A stretch of 35,019 bases of DNA from NCBI GenBank assembly GCA_029781595.1, contig JAKOWJ010000136.1, positions 1-35,019 on the forward strand. The letters run 5' to 3'. The notes under the pieces are model-generated. The model ran no database searches. It was not told the origin of the DNA and saw only the letters and a program-made list of their open reading frames with translations. Position numbers and translations under genes: made by a program. Numbering within the stretch: the stretch's first letter is position 1; each line of letters opens with the position of its first letter. Source of the stretch: Pseudomonadota bacterium. Its GTDB lineage: Bacteria > Pseudomonadota > Gammaproteobacteria > Burkholderiales > Usitatibacteraceae. This document shows positions 22,056 to 32,597 of the stretch, one piece after another.

Positions 22056-22823
22056 ATGACCGCGCCCGAGAGCAGCACGCTCGCCGTCCCCGCGCCCCGG
22101 GACGTCCCGCGCCACGTCGCCATCATCATGGACGGCAACGGGCGCTGGGCCAAGAAGCGCTTCCTGCCCCGCGTGGCCGGGCACCGCCGCGGCGTGGAGG
22201 CCGTGCGCGAGGTGGTGAAGGCCTGCGCCGCGCGCGGCGTCGAGTGCCTCACGCTCTTCGCCTTCTCCAGCGAGAACTGGCGCCGGCCGGCCGAGGAGGT
22301 CTCGCTCCTCATGCAGCTCTTCCTGCGCGCCCTGCAGCAGGAGGTCGGCAGGCTGCACGAGTCGGGCATCCGCTTCCGGGTGATCGGCGACCTCTCGGCC
22401 TTCGACGCCGCGATCGTGGAGCACGTGCGCCGCGCCGAGGCGCTCACCGCCGCCAACGACGGGCTCACGCTCACGGTGGCCGCCAACTACGGCGGGCGCT
22501 GGGACATCCTGCAGGCGGCCAACGCCTGCGCGCGCGAGCACCCCGGCGAGCCGATCACCGAGGCCCTCCTCGCGCGCCACCTCTGCCTGGGCGACGCGCC
22601 CGAGCCCGACCTCTTCATCCGCACCGGCGGCGAGGAGCGCATCTCCAACTTCCTGCTCTGGCAGCTCGCCTACACCGAGTTCCACTTCACGCCGGTGCTC
22701 TGGCCCGACTTCGACGAGCGCGCGCTCGACGAGGCCATCGCCTCCTACCGCACGCGCGAGCGCCGCTTCGGCCGCACGAGCGAGCAGCTGGCCGCGAGCC
22801 TGCCGCAGCCGAAGGCCGGCTAG
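22056..22823 (+). CDS. uppS: Undecaprenyl diphosphate synthase (cis-prenyltransferase)
   Basis: 255 residues. [16 protein letters not shown] holds the catalytic Asp26 and phosphate-binding loop; [13 protein letters not shown] and [20 protein letters not shown] are the other family signatures. It condenses isopentenyl units onto farnesyl diphosphate to make the C55 carrier for peptidoglycan and O-antigen. It follows frr by 24 bases and is followed by cdsA. Confidence 0.98.
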   Translation: MTAPESSTLAVPAPRDVPRHVAIIMDGNGRWAKKRFLPRVAGHRRGVEAVREVVKACAARGVECLTLFAFSSENWRRPAEEVSLLMQLFLRALQQEVGRLHESGIRFRVIGDLSAFDAAIVEHVRRAEALTAANDGLTLTVAANYGGRWDILQAANACAREHPGEPITEALLARHLCLGDAPEPDLFIRTGGEERISNFLLWQLAYTEFHFTPVLWPDFDERALDEAIASYRTRERRFGRTSEQLAASLPQPKAG

Positions 22824-22843
22824 GCCGGCCGCCGCGAGGCGCC

Positions 22844-23677
22844 ATGCTCAAGACGCGCGTCCTCACCGCGATCGCCCTCCTGCCGGCCGTCCTCGCCCTG
22901 CTCTTCTACGCGGGCGAGCCGCTGTGGGTCGGCTTCGCGACGGCCCTCGCGCTCGTCTCGGCCTGGGAGTGGTCGCGCCTGTGCGGCTTCCGCCCCGGCG
23001 CGCAGCGCCTGTACCTCGCCGCCTGCGCCGCGATCGCCGCCGCGCTGGCCGCCGCGCGCCTGGCGGGCCCGCCGGCCGTCTTCGCCAACCTCGCGCAGGC
23101 CGCGTTCGTGGCGGCGGCCTACTTCTGGGTGTTCGCCGTGCCGGCGTGGCTGGGCCTGAAGCTGCGGCCCGAGCCGTGGGCGAGCGGCGTGGCGGGCTGG
23201 CTCGTCGTCTTCCCGCTGTGGGCCGCGCTCGTCGTGCTGCGCGAGGCGGGCCCCTGGGTGCTGCTGGCCGCGGCCGCGCTCGTCTGGGTGGCCGACATCG
23301 CGGCCTACTTCGCGGGCCGGCGCTTCGGCCGCCGCAAGCTCGCGCCGGCCGTGAGCCCCGGCAAGACCTGGGAGGGCGTGGCCGGCGCGCTGCTGGGCGT
23401 GCTGGCCTACGGCGTGGCCCTGGCCGCGCTGGCGCACGCGCGCCCCGGCCCCCTCGCGCCGCTCTTCGCCGCCGGCGCCGGCGCGCCCGCGGTGGCCGCC
23501 ATGCTCGCGCTCGCCGCGCTCTCCGTGCTCGGCGACCTCTTCGAGTCGTGGATGAAGCGCGGCGCCGGCCGCAAGGATTCCAGCGGGCTGCTGCCCGGCC
23601 ACGGCGGCGTGCTCGACCGCATCGACGCGCTCACCTCGTCGCTGCCCGTGGCGGCGCTGCTCCTCTCGTTCACATGA
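22844..23677 (+). CDS. cdsA: Phosphatidate cytidylyltransferase
   Basis: 277 residues, about eight hydrophobic segments. The CDP-diglyceride synthase signature is at the C-terminus: [20 protein letters not shown] followed by [15 protein letters not shown]. It converts phosphatidic acid and CTP to CDP-diacylglycerol in the inner membrane. Its ATGA stop overlaps the dxr start by four bases. Confidence 0.97.
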   Translation: MLKTRVLTAIALLPAVLALLFYAGEPLWVGFATALALVSAWEWSRLCGFRPGAQRLYLAACAAIAAALAAARLAGPPAVFANLAQAAFVAAAYFWVFAVPAWLGLKLRPEPWASGVAGWLVVFPLWAALVVLREAGPWVLLAAAALVWVADIAAYFAGRRFGRRKLAPAVSPGKTWEGVAGALLGVLAYGVALAALAHARPGPLAPLFAAGAGAPAVAAMLALAALSVLGDLFESWMKRGAGRKDSSGLLPGHGGVLDRIDALTSSLPVAALLLSFT

Positions 23678-24876
23678 AGCGCCTCACCCTGCTCGGCTCC
23701 ACCGGCTCCATCGGCGAGAGCACCCTCGACGTCGTGGCGCGCCACCCCGGCCGCTTCGAGGTCTTCGCCCTGGCGGCCCGCGCGAGCCACGAGAAGCTCG
23801 CGGCGCAGTGCGAGCGCTTCGCGCCGCGCTACGCCGCGCTCGCCGACGGCGGGGCGGCCGGGCGGCTGCGCGAGGCGCTGCGCGCGCGGGGAGTCGCCAC
23901 CGAGGTCCTGGGCGGGCCGGGCGCGCTCGAGCGCGTGGCCACCGAGCCGGCGGTCGACGCGGTGATGGCGGCCATCGTCGGCGCGGCGGGGCTGCCCGCC
24001 ACCATCGCCGCCGCGCGCGCCGGCAAGGACGTGCTCCTCGCCAACAAGGAGGCGCTGGTCGTCTCGGGCGCGCTCTTCCTGGCGGCGCTGGCCGAGGGCG
24101 GCGGCGCGCTGCTGCCCGTGGACAGCGAGCACTCGGCCGTCTTCCAGTCGCTGCCGCGCGGCTTCACCTGCGGGCGCGCCGGCGAGGCGGCCCGGCACGG
24201 CGTGCGGCGGATCCTGCTCACCGCCTCGGGCGGGCCCTTCCGCGCCACGCCCGTCGAGCGCCTGGCGGCCGTCACGCCCGACGAGGCCTGCGCGCACCCC
24301 AACTGGGTCATGGGGCGCAAGATCTCGGTCGACTCCGCCACGATGATGAACAAGGGCCTGGAGGTGATCGAGGCGCACTGGCTCTTCGGCGCGCCGCGCG
24401 AGGCCATCGAGATCGTGGTGCACCCGCAGAGCGTCATCCACTCCATGGTCGAGTACCACGACGGGTCCGTGCTCGCGCAGCTGGGCGCGCCGGACATGCG
24501 CACGCCCATCGCCTGCGCGCTCGCCTGGCCCGAGCGCATCGAGGCGGGCGTGGCGCCCGTGGACTTCGCCTCGCTCGCGCGGCTGGAGTTCGGGCGCGTG
24601 GACGATGCGCGCTTCCCCTGCGTGCGCCTCGCCTACGAGGCCCTGGCGCGCGGCGGCACGGCGCCGGCGATCCTCAACGCGGCCAACGAGGTGGCGGTGG
24701 AGCGCTTCCTCGCCGGGGACCTCGCCTTCACCGGCATCGCCGCGGTGATCGAGAACGTCCTGGGCCGGAGCACGGTCCAACCGCTCGACGGCCTCGAGGC
24801 CGCCTGGCGGGCCGACCGCGAGGCGCGCGAGGCCGCCGGCCGGGAAGCGGCGCGCCTCGGGCGCCGCGCCGGCTGA
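23674..24876 (+). CDS. dxr: 1-deoxy-D-xylulose 5-phosphate reductoisomerase
   Basis: 400 residues. N-terminal NADPH motif [17 protein letters not shown], then [25 protein letters not shown] (metal-binding Asp and Glu), and the active-site run [20 protein letters not shown] with the C-terminal helical domain. It makes methylerythritol 4-phosphate, the committed step of non-mevalonate isoprenoid synthesis, feeding uppS in the same cluster. The C-terminus ([20 protein letters not shown]) is a variable Ala/Arg tail. Confidence 0.98.
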   Translation: MKRLTLLGSTGSIGESTLDVVARHPGRFEVFALAARASHEKLAAQCERFAPRYAALADGGAAGRLREALRARGVATEVLGGPGALERVATEPAVDAVMAAIVGAAGLPATIAAARAGKDVLLANKEALVVSGALFLAALAEGGGALLPVDSEHSAVFQSLPRGFTCGRAGEAARHGVRRILLTASGGPFRATPVERLAAVTPDEACAHPNWVMGRKISVDSATMMNKGLEVIEAHWLFGAPREAIEIVVHPQSVIHSMVEYHDGSVLAQLGAPDMRTPIACALAWPERIEAGVAPVDFASLARLEFGRVDDARFPCVRLAYEALARGGTAPAILNAANEVAVERFLAGDLAFTGIAAVIENVLGRSTVQPLDGLEAAWRADREAREAAGREAARLGRRAG

Positions 24877-24896
24877 AATCGGCGAGAATCGGATCC

Positions 24897-26267
24897 ATGT
24901 CTGGCGCCCTGCACACCGTCGCGTCGTTCCTCGTCACCGTGGGCCTGCTCGTGGTCGTGCACGAGCTGGGCCACTACGCGGTCGCGCGCCTGGCGGGCGT
25001 GAAGATCCTGCGCTTCTCCGTGGGCTTCGGCCGTCCCCTGTGGATGCGCCGCCTGGGCCCGGACCGCACCGAGTGGGTGCTCGCGGCCTTCCCCCTGGGC
25101 GGCTTCGTGCGCATGCTCGACACGCGCGAGGGCGACGTGCACCCCGCCGAGGCCGCCCGCGCCTTCGACCGCCAGGGCGTGGGCAAGCGGATCGCCATCG
25201 TGCTGGCGGGCCCCGCGGCCAACTTCCTGGCGGCCTTCGCCATCTACTGGCTCCTCTTCGTGACGGGCCTGCCGGGCCTGAAGCCCGTGGTGGGCGACCC
25301 GCCCCCGGCCACCGCCGCCGCCGCCGCGGGCCTGGCCAACGGCGACACGCTGCGCGCCATCGGCGGCGAGCCCGTCGCCACGTGGACCGACGTGCGCTGG
25401 CTCCTGCTCAAGGAGGCGGTGCGCGGCGGGCGCGTCGCGCTGGAGGTGGAGGAGCCCAATGGCGGCCACGCCACGCGCTCGCTCGACATGGGCGTGCTCA
25501 CCAAGGACGACCTGGACCGCGACTTCCTGGGCAAGCTGGGACTTCGCGCCTACGCGCCGCGCGTGCCGGCCGTGCTCGGGCGCGTGATCCCCGGCGGCGC
25601 CGGCGAGCGCGCGGGGCTGAAGGAGGGCGACCGCATCGTCGCGATCGGCCGCGAGGCCGTGTCCACCTGGGGGCGCTTCACGGCCATCGTTCGCGCCGCC
25701 CCGGGCCGGCCGCTCGAGCTCGAGGTGGAGCGCGGCGGGCGGCGCCTCGCGCTAACGGCGGTGCCCGAGCCCACCGGGGAGGGCGCCTCGCGCATCGGCC
25801 TGCTCAAGGTCGAGCCCGGGCCCCAGGCGCGCAGCGAGTGGGACCGCATGACCACCACCGTGCGCCACGGCCCGCTCGAGGCGGTGCCGCGGGCGGCCGC
25901 CAAGGTCTGGGACCTCTCGGCCTTCAGCCTGCGCATGCTCGGCAAGATGCTGGTGGGCGACGTGTCGTGGAAGAACCTCTCGGGCCCGCTCACCATCGCC
26001 GACTACGCGGGCCAGTCCGCCCAGCTCGGCTGGGTGTCCTTCGCGGGCTTCCTCGCCCTCGTGAGCGTGAGCCTCGGGGTGCTCAACCTGCTGCCCATCC
26101 CGCTGCTGGACGGGGGGCACCTGGTGTACTATTCGGCCGAGATCGTGAAGGGCTCGCCCGTCTCCGAGCGCGCCATGGAAATCGGCCAGCGCGTCGGACT
26201 CGCGATCCTCGCCGGGCTCACGTTCTTCGCCTTCTACAACGACATCAACCGGCTCCTCACGGGCTGA
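24897..26267 (+). CDS. rseP: Site-2 intramembrane metalloprotease RseP
   Basis: 456 residues. The first membrane helix contains HELGH (22-26), the zinc site; the third ligand is Asp405 in LLPIPLLDGGHL near the C-terminus. Two PDZ domains lie between, at about 125-205 and 215-300 (VIPGGAGERAGLKEGDRIVA in the second). In E. coli RseP cuts the anti-sigma factor RseA after DegS and releases sigma-E, and also clears signal-peptide remnants. It sits directly before bamA, whose defects are sensed by that pathway. No anti-sigma gene is in the window. Confidence 0.97.
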   Translation: MSGALHTVASFLVTVGLLVVVHELGHYAVARLAGVKILRFSVGFGRPLWMRRLGPDRTEWVLAAFPLGGFVRMLDTREGDVHPAEAARAFDRQGVGKRIAIVLAGPAANFLAAFAIYWLLFVTGLPGLKPVVGDPPPATAAAAAGLANGDTLRAIGGEPVATWTDVRWLLLKEAVRGGRVALEVEEPNGGHATRSLDMGVLTKDDLDRDFLGKLGLRAYAPRVPAVLGRVIPGGAGERAGLKEGDRIVAIGREAVSTWGRFTAIVRAAPGRPLELEVERGGRRLALTAVPEPTGEGASRIGLLKVEPGPQARSEWDRMTTTVRHGPLEAVPRAAAKVWDLSAFSLRMLGKMLVGDVSWKNLSGPLTIADYAGQSAQLGWVSFAGFLALVSVSLGVLNLLPIPLLDGGHLVYYSAEIVKGSPVSERAMEIGQRVGLAILAGLTFFAFYNDINRLLTG

Positions 26268-26271
26268 CGCC

Positions 26272-28569
26272 TTGAAAAATCCCCGTCTCCTCCCCCTGCG
26301 CCTCGCCGTGGCCTGCGCGCTGGCCGCCGCGCTACCCGCCCTGGCCTTCCAGCCGTTCGTGATCAAGGACATCCGCGTCGAGGGCGTGCAGCGCACCGAG
26401 GCGGGCACGGTGTTCACGTACCTGCCGGTGAAGGTCGGCGAGCGGATCGACGACGAGAAGGCCGCCGCCTCGCTCAAGGCGCTCTACGCCACCGGGTTCT
26501 ACTCCGACGTGCGCCTGGAGGCCGACGGCGACGTGCTGGTGGTCTCGGTGCAGGAGCGCCCGGCCATCGCCTCCATCGACATCGAGGGCGCCAAGGAATT
26601 CACCAAGGACAACCTGAAGGACGGCCTGAAGCAGGCGGGCATCTCGGAGTCCAAGATCTACGACAAGTCGCTCCTGGACCGCGCGGAGAAGGAGCTCAAG
26701 CGCCAGTACACCTCGCGCGGCTTCTACTCCTCCAAGGTGCGCACCACCGTCACGCCCCTGGAGCGCAACCGCGTCTCGCTGCGCTTCGACATCGACGAGG
26801 GCGAGATCACCCGCATCGCCGACATCAACATCATCGGGGCCAAGGACTTCTCCGAGCGCCAGCTGCTGCGGCAGATGCAGCTCACCACGCCGGGCTGGCT
26901 CACCTGGATCACCAAGGACGACCAGTACTCCAAGCAGAAGCTCACGGCGGACCTCGAGTCGCTGCGCTCGTACTACCTCAACCGCGGCTACCTGGAGTTC
27001 TCGATCGACTCCACGCAGGTGTCGATCACGCCGGACCGCGAGAAGATCTACATCACGATCGCCATCACCGAGGGTCCGGTCTACCGCCTGGGCGAGCTCA
27101 AGTTCGGGGGCGACCTCATCGTGCCCGAGCGCGAGCTGCGCTCGCTGCTCGCGATGAAGCCCGGGGACACCTTCTCGCGCGAGCGCATCATCGACAGCGT
27201 CAAGCGCATCACCGACCGCCTGGGCAACGACGGCTACTCCTTCGCCAACGTGAACCCGGTGCCGGACGTGGACCGCGACAAGCGCGTGGCCGGCTTCACC
27301 TTCTTCGTCGACCCGGGCCGGCGCGTGTACGTGCGCAAGGTGAACGTGGTCGGCAACGCGCGCACCCAGGACGAGGTGATCCGCCGCGAGCTGCGCCAGC
27401 TGGAGGACTCGTTCTACTCGCTGGAGAAGATCGCCCGCTCCAAGGAGCGGCTGCAGCGCACGGGCTACTTCTCCGACGTGAGCATCGAGACCCCGGCCGT
27501 GCCCGGCACCGCCGACCAGGTCGACGTGGTGGTCACGGTGACCGAGAAGAACACCGGGAGCCTCAACTTCGGCGTGGGCTACTCGCAGGCCGACCGGCTC
27601 TCGGTCTCGGCCTCGATCTCCCAGGCCAACATCTTCGGCTCCGGCAACCAGCTCGCCTTCCAGGTGAACAACGGCTCGATCAACAAGGTGTACTCGCTCA
27701 CCTACATCGACCCGTACTGGACCATCGACGGCATCGCGGCCGGCGTCGACCTCTTCCGGCGCGACGTGGACACCTCCTCGCTCGTGCTCTCGTCCTACCA
27801 GACGACCTCCACCGGCGTGGGCCTGAACTTCGGCATCCCCGTCACCGAGTACGACACGGTGCGCGCCGGCGCGACCGTCGAGTCGACCAAGCTCAAGCTG
27901 GACCCGACCACCTCGCCCCCGCGCTACCTGGACTTCGTCAACCGCTTCGGCGAGCGCACGGACACGCTGCGCGCCAACCTGGGCTACTCGCGCGACACCC
28001 GCGACAGCCTCACCTACCCCACCAAGGGATGGCTCACCGACGTGGGCCTGGAGGTGGGCGTGCCGCCGGGCGACCTCAAGTACTACCGCTGGTCGATGCA
28101 GGAGCAGTACCTGTGGACGCCGGAGTGGCCGGGCTGGCTCACGCTGCTGGCCAACGCGGAGTTCGGCTACGCGAACGGCTACGGCGGCAAGCCGCTGCCC
28201 TTCTTCAAGAACTTCTACGCGGGCGGCGTGGGATCGGTGCGCGGCTTCGAGGCGGCCTCGCTCGGCCCGCGGGACCTCAACGGCGACGTGCTCGGCGGCA
28301 ACCGCCGCGCCGTGGCCAACCTCGAGTTCCTGTTCCCCATGCCGGGGATCAAGGACAAGAGCGTGCGCCTGTCGGCCTTCGTGGACGCGGGCAACGTGTG
28401 GGGCTCGGACCAGAAGGTGAGCTTCGGCGACCTGCGCGCCGCCACGGGCGTCGCGGTGAGCTGGGACTCGCCCGTCGGGCCCCTGAAGTTCTCCTTCGCC
28501 TTCCCCTTCCGGAAGGTCGACGGCGACAAGCTGGAGCGCTTCCAGTTCCAGCTCGGCAGGATCTTCTAG
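26272..28569 (+). CDS. bamA: Outer membrane protein assembly factor BamA
   Basis: 765 residues. Signal peptide about 1-25 (cleavage after ALA before FQPF). Five POTRA domains span about 26-425 (the first is FVIKDIRVEGVQRTEAGTVF). A 16-stranded barrel follows to the C-terminus, with the VRGF motif of loop 6 in GVGSVRGFEAAS and a terminal Phe (QLGRIF) as in outer-membrane proteins. It folds and inserts barrels into the outer membrane. TTG at 26272 is the only start giving an intact signal peptide and lies four bases after the rseP stop, so coupling is likely. Confidence 0.98.
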   Translation: MKNPRLLPLRLAVACALAAALPALAFQPFVIKDIRVEGVQRTEAGTVFTYLPVKVGERIDDEKAAASLKALYATGFYSDVRLEADGDVLVVSVQERPAIASIDIEGAKEFTKDNLKDGLKQAGISESKIYDKSLLDRAEKELKRQYTSRGFYSSKVRTTVTPLERNRVSLRFDIDEGEITRIADINIIGAKDFSERQLLRQMQLTTPGWLTWITKDDQYSKQKLTADLESLRSYYLNRGYLEFSIDSTQVSITPDREKIYITIAITEGPVYRLGELKFGGDLIVPERELRSLLAMKPGDTFSRERIIDSVKRITDRLGNDGYSFANVNPVPDVDRDKRVAGFTFFVDPGRRVYVRKVNVVGNARTQDEVIRRELRQLEDSFYSLEKIARSKERLQRTGYFSDVSIETPAVPGTADQVDVVVTVTEKNTGSLNFGVGYSQADRLSVSASISQANIFGSGNQLAFQVNNGSINKVYSLTYIDPYWTIDGIAAGVDLFRRDVDTSSLVLSSYQTTSTGVGLNFGIPVTEYDTVRAGATVESTKLKLDPTTSPPRYLDFVNRFGERTDTLRANLGYSRDTRDSLTYPTKGWLTDVGLEVGVPPGDLKYYRWSMQEQYLWTPEWPGWLTLLANAEFGYANGYGGKPLPFFKNFYAGGVGSVRGFEAASLGPRDLNGDVLGGNRRAVANLEFLFPMPGIKDKSVRLSAFVDAGNVWGSDQKVSFGDLRAATGVAVSWDSPVGPLKFSFAFPFRKVDGDKLERFQFQLGRIF

Positions 28570-28588
28570 CACACGCGGGAGACGGACC

Positions 28589-29083
28589 ATGGACTGGCGG
28601 ATGCTGGTGGCGGCTGGGCTCGGGGCGATCGCCGTGGGCGCCGCGGCCGCGGACACGAAGATCGGTTTCGTCAACACGGAGCGCGTCTTCCGCGAGGCCG
28701 CGCCCGCCAAGCGCGCCCAGCAGCGCCTGGAGCGCGAGTTCTCCGCCCGCAACGGCGAGCTCGCCAAGCTCGAGAAGCAGGGCCGCGAGCTGCAGGCCGA
28801 GCTGCTGAAGGACAGCGTGGTGCTGCCCGAGGCGCAGCGCCGCGAGAAGGAGAAGCAGCTCGCCGACGTGAGCCTGAACTTCCAGCGCCTGCAGCGCGAG
28901 ATCCGCGAGGACCTCAACCTGCGCCGCAACGAGGAGCTGGCGCAGGTGCAGGAGCGCGCCACGCGGGCGATCAACCAGATCGCCGAGGCGGAGAAGTTCG
29001 ACCTGGTCGTGCAGGAGGCGGTGTTCGCGAGCTCGCGCATCGACATCACCGACAAGGTCATCAAGGCGCTGGCCGACAAGTAA
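28589..29083 (+). CDS. skp: Periplasmic chaperone Skp/OmpH
   Basis: 164 residues. Signal peptide to about residue 21 (GAAAAD), then the conserved TKIGFVNTERVFREAAPAKR. A long charged coiled coil (about 45-130) forms the tentacles of the trimer. A C-terminal part, FDLVVQEAVFASSRIDITDK, completes the body. Skp holds unfolded outer-membrane proteins on their way to BamA, encoded just upstream. Confidence 0.95.
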   Translation: MDWRMLVAAGLGAIAVGAAAADTKIGFVNTERVFREAAPAKRAQQRLEREFSARNGELAKLEKQGRELQAELLKDSVVLPEAQRREKEKQLADVSLNFQRLQREIREDLNLRRNEELAQVQERATRAINQIAEAEKFDLVVQEAVFASSRIDITDKVIKALADK

Positions 29084-29095
29084 CCGGGAGGGGGC

Positions 29096-30160
29096 TTGGC
29101 GACCGACACGCCCGGCGGGCCCGGCCCGCGCCTCACGCTGCGCGAGATCGCGGCCCGCCTGGGCGGCGAGGTCGAGGGCGACGCCGGGACGGCCGTCACG
29201 GGCGTGGCCACGCTCGACGAGGCCGGCCCCGGCCAGATCACCTTCCTCGCCAACCCGCGCTACCGCCCGCGCCTGGCCGCCACGCGCGCCGGCGCCGTGA
29301 TCCTCGCGCCGCGCGACCGCGACGCCACGGCCATCGCCCGCATCGTCGCGGCCAACCCCTATGCGTACTACGCGCGCACCGTCGCGCTCTTCCACCCGCC
29401 GCGGCCCGCGCGCGCCGGGGTGCACCCGACGGCCGTGGTGGACCCTTCCGCCGAAGTGGCCGCCAGCGCCGAGGTGGGCCCGCACGCCGTGGTGGCCGCC
29501 GGGGCGCGGGTGGGCGCGCGCGCGCGCATCGGCGCCGGCTGCTTCGTGGGCGAGGGCGCCGCGGTGGGCGAGGACACCGTGCTGCACCCGCGCGTGACCG
29601 TCTACGCCGGCTGCGTGGTGGGCGCGCGCGGCATCCTGCACGCCGGGGCCGTGATCGGCGCCGACGGCTTCGGCATGGCCCCCGACGAGGGGCGCTGGAT
29701 CAAGATCCCGCAGGTGGGCCGCGCGGTGCTCGGCGACGACGTCGAGGTGGGCGCGAACACCACGATCGACCGCGGCGCCCTGGGCGACACCGTGGTCGAG
29801 GACGGCGTGAAGATCGACAACCAGGTCCAGGTGGCCCACAACTGCCGCATCGGCGCGCACACGGTGATCGCCGGCTGCGCCGGCATCGCCGGCAGCGCGG
29901 TGATCGGCCGGCACTGCCAGGTCGGCGGCGGCGCGGGCATCGTGGGCCACATCACGATATGCGACGGCGTGACCATCTCGGGCATGACCTTCGTCACCAA
30001 GTCCATCACGAAGCCCGGGGTGTACTCCTCGGGCCTGCCGATGATGGCCCACGCCGACTGGCTGAGGAACGCGGCGCAGATGCGCCACCTGGACGAGATC
30101 GCGAAGCGCGCCCGCGCGGCCGCCGCCCCCGGAGACCCCCATGGAACCGATGTCGATTGA
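29096..30160 (+). CDS. lpxD: UDP-3-O-acylglucosamine N-acyltransferase
   Basis: 354 residues. N-terminal uridine-binding domain ([29 protein letters not shown]) then a left-handed beta-helix of hexapeptide repeats from about 108 ([20 protein letters not shown]). Catalytic His248 is in [14 protein letters not shown]. It adds the N-linked 3-hydroxyacyl chain in lipid A synthesis. The start is TTG at 29096 behind a GGGAGGGGG ribosome-binding site; the resulting N-terminus [15 protein letters not shown] is slightly extended. It overlaps fabZ by 20 bases. Confidence 0.97.
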   Translation: MATDTPGGPGPRLTLREIAARLGGEVEGDAGTAVTGVATLDEAGPGQITFLANPRYRPRLAATRAGAVILAPRDRDATAIARIVAANPYAYYARTVALFHPPRPARAGVHPTAVVDPSAEVAASAEVGPHAVVAAGARVGARARIGAGCFVGEGAAVGEDTVLHPRVTVYAGCVVGARGILHAGAVIGADGFGMAPDEGRWIKIPQVGRAVLGDDVEVGANTTIDRGALGDTVVEDGVKIDNQVQVAHNCRIGAHTVIAGCAGIAGSAVIGRHCQVGGGAGIVGHITICDGVTISGMTFVTKSITKPGVYSSGLPMMAHADWLRNAAQMRHLDEIAKRARAAAAPGDPHGTDVD

Positions 30161-30587
30161 GCGAATCAAGGAGTACCTGCCGCACCGCTATCCCTTCCTC
30201 CTCGTCGACCGCGTGCTCGAGTGGGAGAAGGACCGGCGCATCGTCACGCTGAAGAACGTGACGGCCAACGAGCCCTTCTTCCAGGGCCACTTCCCGCACT
30301 TCGCGGTGATGCCGGGCGTGCTCATCATCGAGGCGATGGCGCAGTCGGCGGCCATGCTGGGGCTGCTGTCCACGGACCAGAAGAACGACGGCACGCGCGT
30401 GTACTACTTCGTGGGCATCGACGGCGCGCGCTTCAAGCGCCCGGTGCGCCCCGGCGACCAGCTCGTGCTCGAGGTCGAGCAGCTGCGCCTGGCGCGCGGC
30501 ATCGGCAAGTTCCGGGCCGTGGCGCGCGTGGACGGGGCGGTGGCCTCGGAGGCCGAGCTGCTCTGCGCCCTGCGCCCCGTGGAATGA
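30141..30587 (+). CDS. fabZ: 3-hydroxyacyl-ACP dehydratase FabZ
   Basis: 148 residues, hot-dog fold. [16 protein letters not shown] and the active-site segment [20 protein letters not shown] with His50 and Glu64. It dehydrates 3-hydroxyacyl-ACP in fatty acid elongation and competes with LpxA/LpxD for the same substrate pool, which makes its place between them meaningful. The start could also be the ATG at 30150, since [10 protein letters not shown] has two methionines. Confidence 0.98.
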   Translation: MEPMSIERIKEYLPHRYPFLLVDRVLEWEKDRRIVTLKNVTANEPFFQGHFPHFAVMPGVLIIEAMAQSAAMLGLLSTDQKNDGTRVYYFVGIDGARFKRPVRPGDQLVLEVEQLRLARGIGKFRAVARVDGAVASEAELLCALRPVE

Positions 30588-30600
30588 GGCGGCCGCGGCC

Positions 30601-31377
30601 ATGACGGACGTCCACCCCACCGCGATCGTCGACCCGCGCGCGCGCCTGGCCGCGGGCGTGAGGGTGGGCCCCTACACCGTGATCGACGGCGACGTCGAGG
30701 TGGGCGAGGGCACCACGATAGGCGCGCACTGCGTGCTCACGGGGCACACGCGCATCGGGCGCGAGAACCGCATCTTCCACTTCTGCTCCATCGGCGAGGC
30801 CAACCAGGACAAGAAGTACCGCGGCGAGCCCACGCGCCTCGTGATCGGCGACCGCAACACCATCCGCGAGTACTGCTCGCTCAACCGCGGCACGGCGCAG
30901 GACCGCGGCGAGACCACCGTGGGCCACGACAACTGGATCATGGCCTACTGCCACGTGGCGCACGACTGCGTGGTGGGCAGCCACACGGTGTTCGCCAACC
31001 ACGCCACGCTCGCCGGGCACGTGTGGATCGGCGACCATGCCGTGCTCGGCGGCTTCACGGGCGTGCACCAGTTCGTGCGCGTGGGCGCGCACGTGATGGC
31101 GGGCGTCTCCTCCGTGGTGCTGCAGGACGTGCCGCCCTACGTGACGGTGGCCGGCCACCCCTGCGCGCCGCACGGGATCAACGCCGAGGGGCTCAAGCGC
31201 CGCGGCTTCGGGCCCGGGGCGCTGGCCGCGCTCAAGCAGGCCTACAAGACGCTGTACCGCTCGGGCCTGCCGCTCGCCGAGGCGCGCGAGGCGCTGGCGG
31301 CGCAGGCGGCGCAGGCGCCCGAGGTGCAGGCCCTGGTCGACTTCCTGGCCACCTCCACGCGCGGCATCGTTCGCTGA
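30601..31377 (+). CDS. lpxA: UDP-N-acetylglucosamine acyltransferase
   Basis: 258 residues. Beta-helix of hexapeptide repeats from the first residues ([20 protein letters not shown]). Catalytic His121 is in [10 protein letters not shown]; a helical C-terminal domain follows ([20 protein letters not shown]). It performs the first lipid A step, O-acylation of UDP-GlcNAc. It is 13 bases after fabZ. Confidence 0.98.
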   Translation: MTDVHPTAIVDPRARLAAGVRVGPYTVIDGDVEVGEGTTIGAHCVLTGHTRIGRENRIFHFCSIGEANQDKKYRGEPTRLVIGDRNTIREYCSLNRGTAQDRGETTVGHDNWIMAYCHVAHDCVVGSHTVFANHATLAGHVWIGDHAVLGGFTGVHQFVRVGAHVMAGVSSVVLQDVPPYVTVAGHPCAPHGINAEGLKRRGFGPGALAALKQAYKTLYRSGLPLAEAREALAAQAAQAPEVQALVDFLATSTRGIVR

Positions 31378-31410
31378 CATGGCCCGCGAGCGCCCGGTCG
31401 GGGGCCCCCG

Positions 31411-32589
31411 GTGAGCCGGCGCATCGCCATCGTCGCCGGCGAGGTCTCCGGCGACATGCTGGGCGCCGCGCTCGTGGCCGCCGTGCGCCGCCGCTACCCG
31501 GACGCGGGCTTCTACGGCATCGCGGGCCCGCGCATGATCGCGGCCGGCGCCGAGACGCTGGTGCCCATGGAGAAGCTCTCCGTGCGCGGCTACGTGGAGG
31601 CGCTGCGCGCCCTGCCGGAGCTGCTGCGCATCCGCTCGCGCCTGGCCGCGAGGCTGGAGTCGGACCGGCCCGACCTCTTCATCGGCGTGGACGCGCCGGA
31701 CTTCAACCTCGGCCTCGCGCGGCGCCTGAAGCGCGCGGGCATCCCGACGGTGCAGTACGTGAGCCCGTCGATCTGGGCGTGGCGCCCGGGGCGCCTGCCG
31801 GGCATCGGCCGCGCCGTCTCGCGGGTGCTCGCGCTCTTCCCCTTCGAGCCGCCGATCTACGCGCGCGCGGGCATCGACGCGGCCTACGTGGGCCACCCGC
31901 TCGCCGACCAGATCCCGCTCGCCTCCGGGCGGGCCGAGGCGCGCGAGCAGCTGCGCATCGGCCCGCGCGAGACGGCCGTGGCGCTGCTGCCGGGCAGCCG
32001 CCGCGGCGAGCTCGAGGCCCACGCGGACCTCTTCATCGACACGGCACGGCGCCTGGCGCAGGAGCGCCCGGGCCTGCGCTTCGTGGTGCCCCTGGCCACG
32101 CGCGAGACCCGCGAGTACTTCGAGACGCGCCTGCACGCGCGCGAGGCCACGGCGCTCGACCTCACGGTGCTCTTCGGCCACGCGCGCCTCGCGCTGCAGG
32201 CGGCCGACGGCGCGCTGGTGGCGAGCGGCACGGCCACGCTGGAGGGCGCGCTGGCGCGCTGCCCCATGGTGATCACCTACCGCGTGCCCCCGCTCACCTA
32301 CCGGCTCATGATGCGCAAGGCCATCGTCCCGTGGGCGGGCCTGCCCAACATCCTGGCGGGCGAGTACATCGTGCCGGAGCTGCTGCAGGACGAGGCGACG
32401 CCCGGGAACCTCGCGCAGGCGCTGGGCAACTGGCTGGACCACGCCGAGGCGCGCTCGCGCCTGGCCGCGCGCTACGAGGCCATCCACCGGTCCCTGCGCT
32501 GCGACAACGACGCGCGCGTGGTGGAGGCGCTCGCGCCCTGGCTGGAGGGCGGCGGCGAGGCGGGGCTTCGCCCCGTGCTCGCGGCCTGA
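31411..32589 (+). CDS. lpxB: Lipid A disaccharide synthase
   Basis: 392 residues, GT-B glycosyltransferase of family 19. [15 protein letters not shown] near the N-terminus, [33 protein letters not shown], and the C-terminal [20 protein letters not shown] are LpxB hallmarks. It joins UDP-diacylglucosamine and lipid X at the membrane surface. The GTG at 31411 lies 33 bases after lpxA. An 11-codon reading frame (31379-31414) fills the gap and stops across this GTG. Confidence 0.98.
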   Translation: MSRRIAIVAGEVSGDMLGAALVAAVRRRYPDAGFYGIAGPRMIAAGAETLVPMEKLSVRGYVEALRALPELLRIRSRLAARLESDRPDLFIGVDAPDFNLGLARRLKRAGIPTVQYVSPSIWAWRPGRLPGIGRAVSRVLALFPFEPPIYARAGIDAAYVGHPLADQIPLASGRAEAREQLRIGPRETAVALLPGSRRGELEAHADLFIDTARRLAQERPGLRFVVPLATRETREYFETRLHAREATALDLTVLFGHARLALQAADGALVASGTATLEGALARCPMVITYRVPPLTYRLMMRKAIVPWAGLPNILAGEYIVPELLQDEATPGNLAQALGNWLDHAEARSRLAARYEAIHRSLRCDNDARVVEALAPWLEGGGEAGLRPVLAA

Positions 32590-32597
32590 GGGGCGGC

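Noticed and set aside
24883-24896. A promoter for rseP-bamA in the dxr-rseP gap (GAGAAT-like -10)
   Set aside because: The gap is only 20 bases, the box is a poor match and there is no -35; read-through from dxr is simpler.
26332-29253. A 973-codon open frame antisense to bamA and skp
   Set aside because: The translation is repetitive His/Val/Arg/Leu sequence with no recognisable domain, and the plus strand carries clear bamA and skp.
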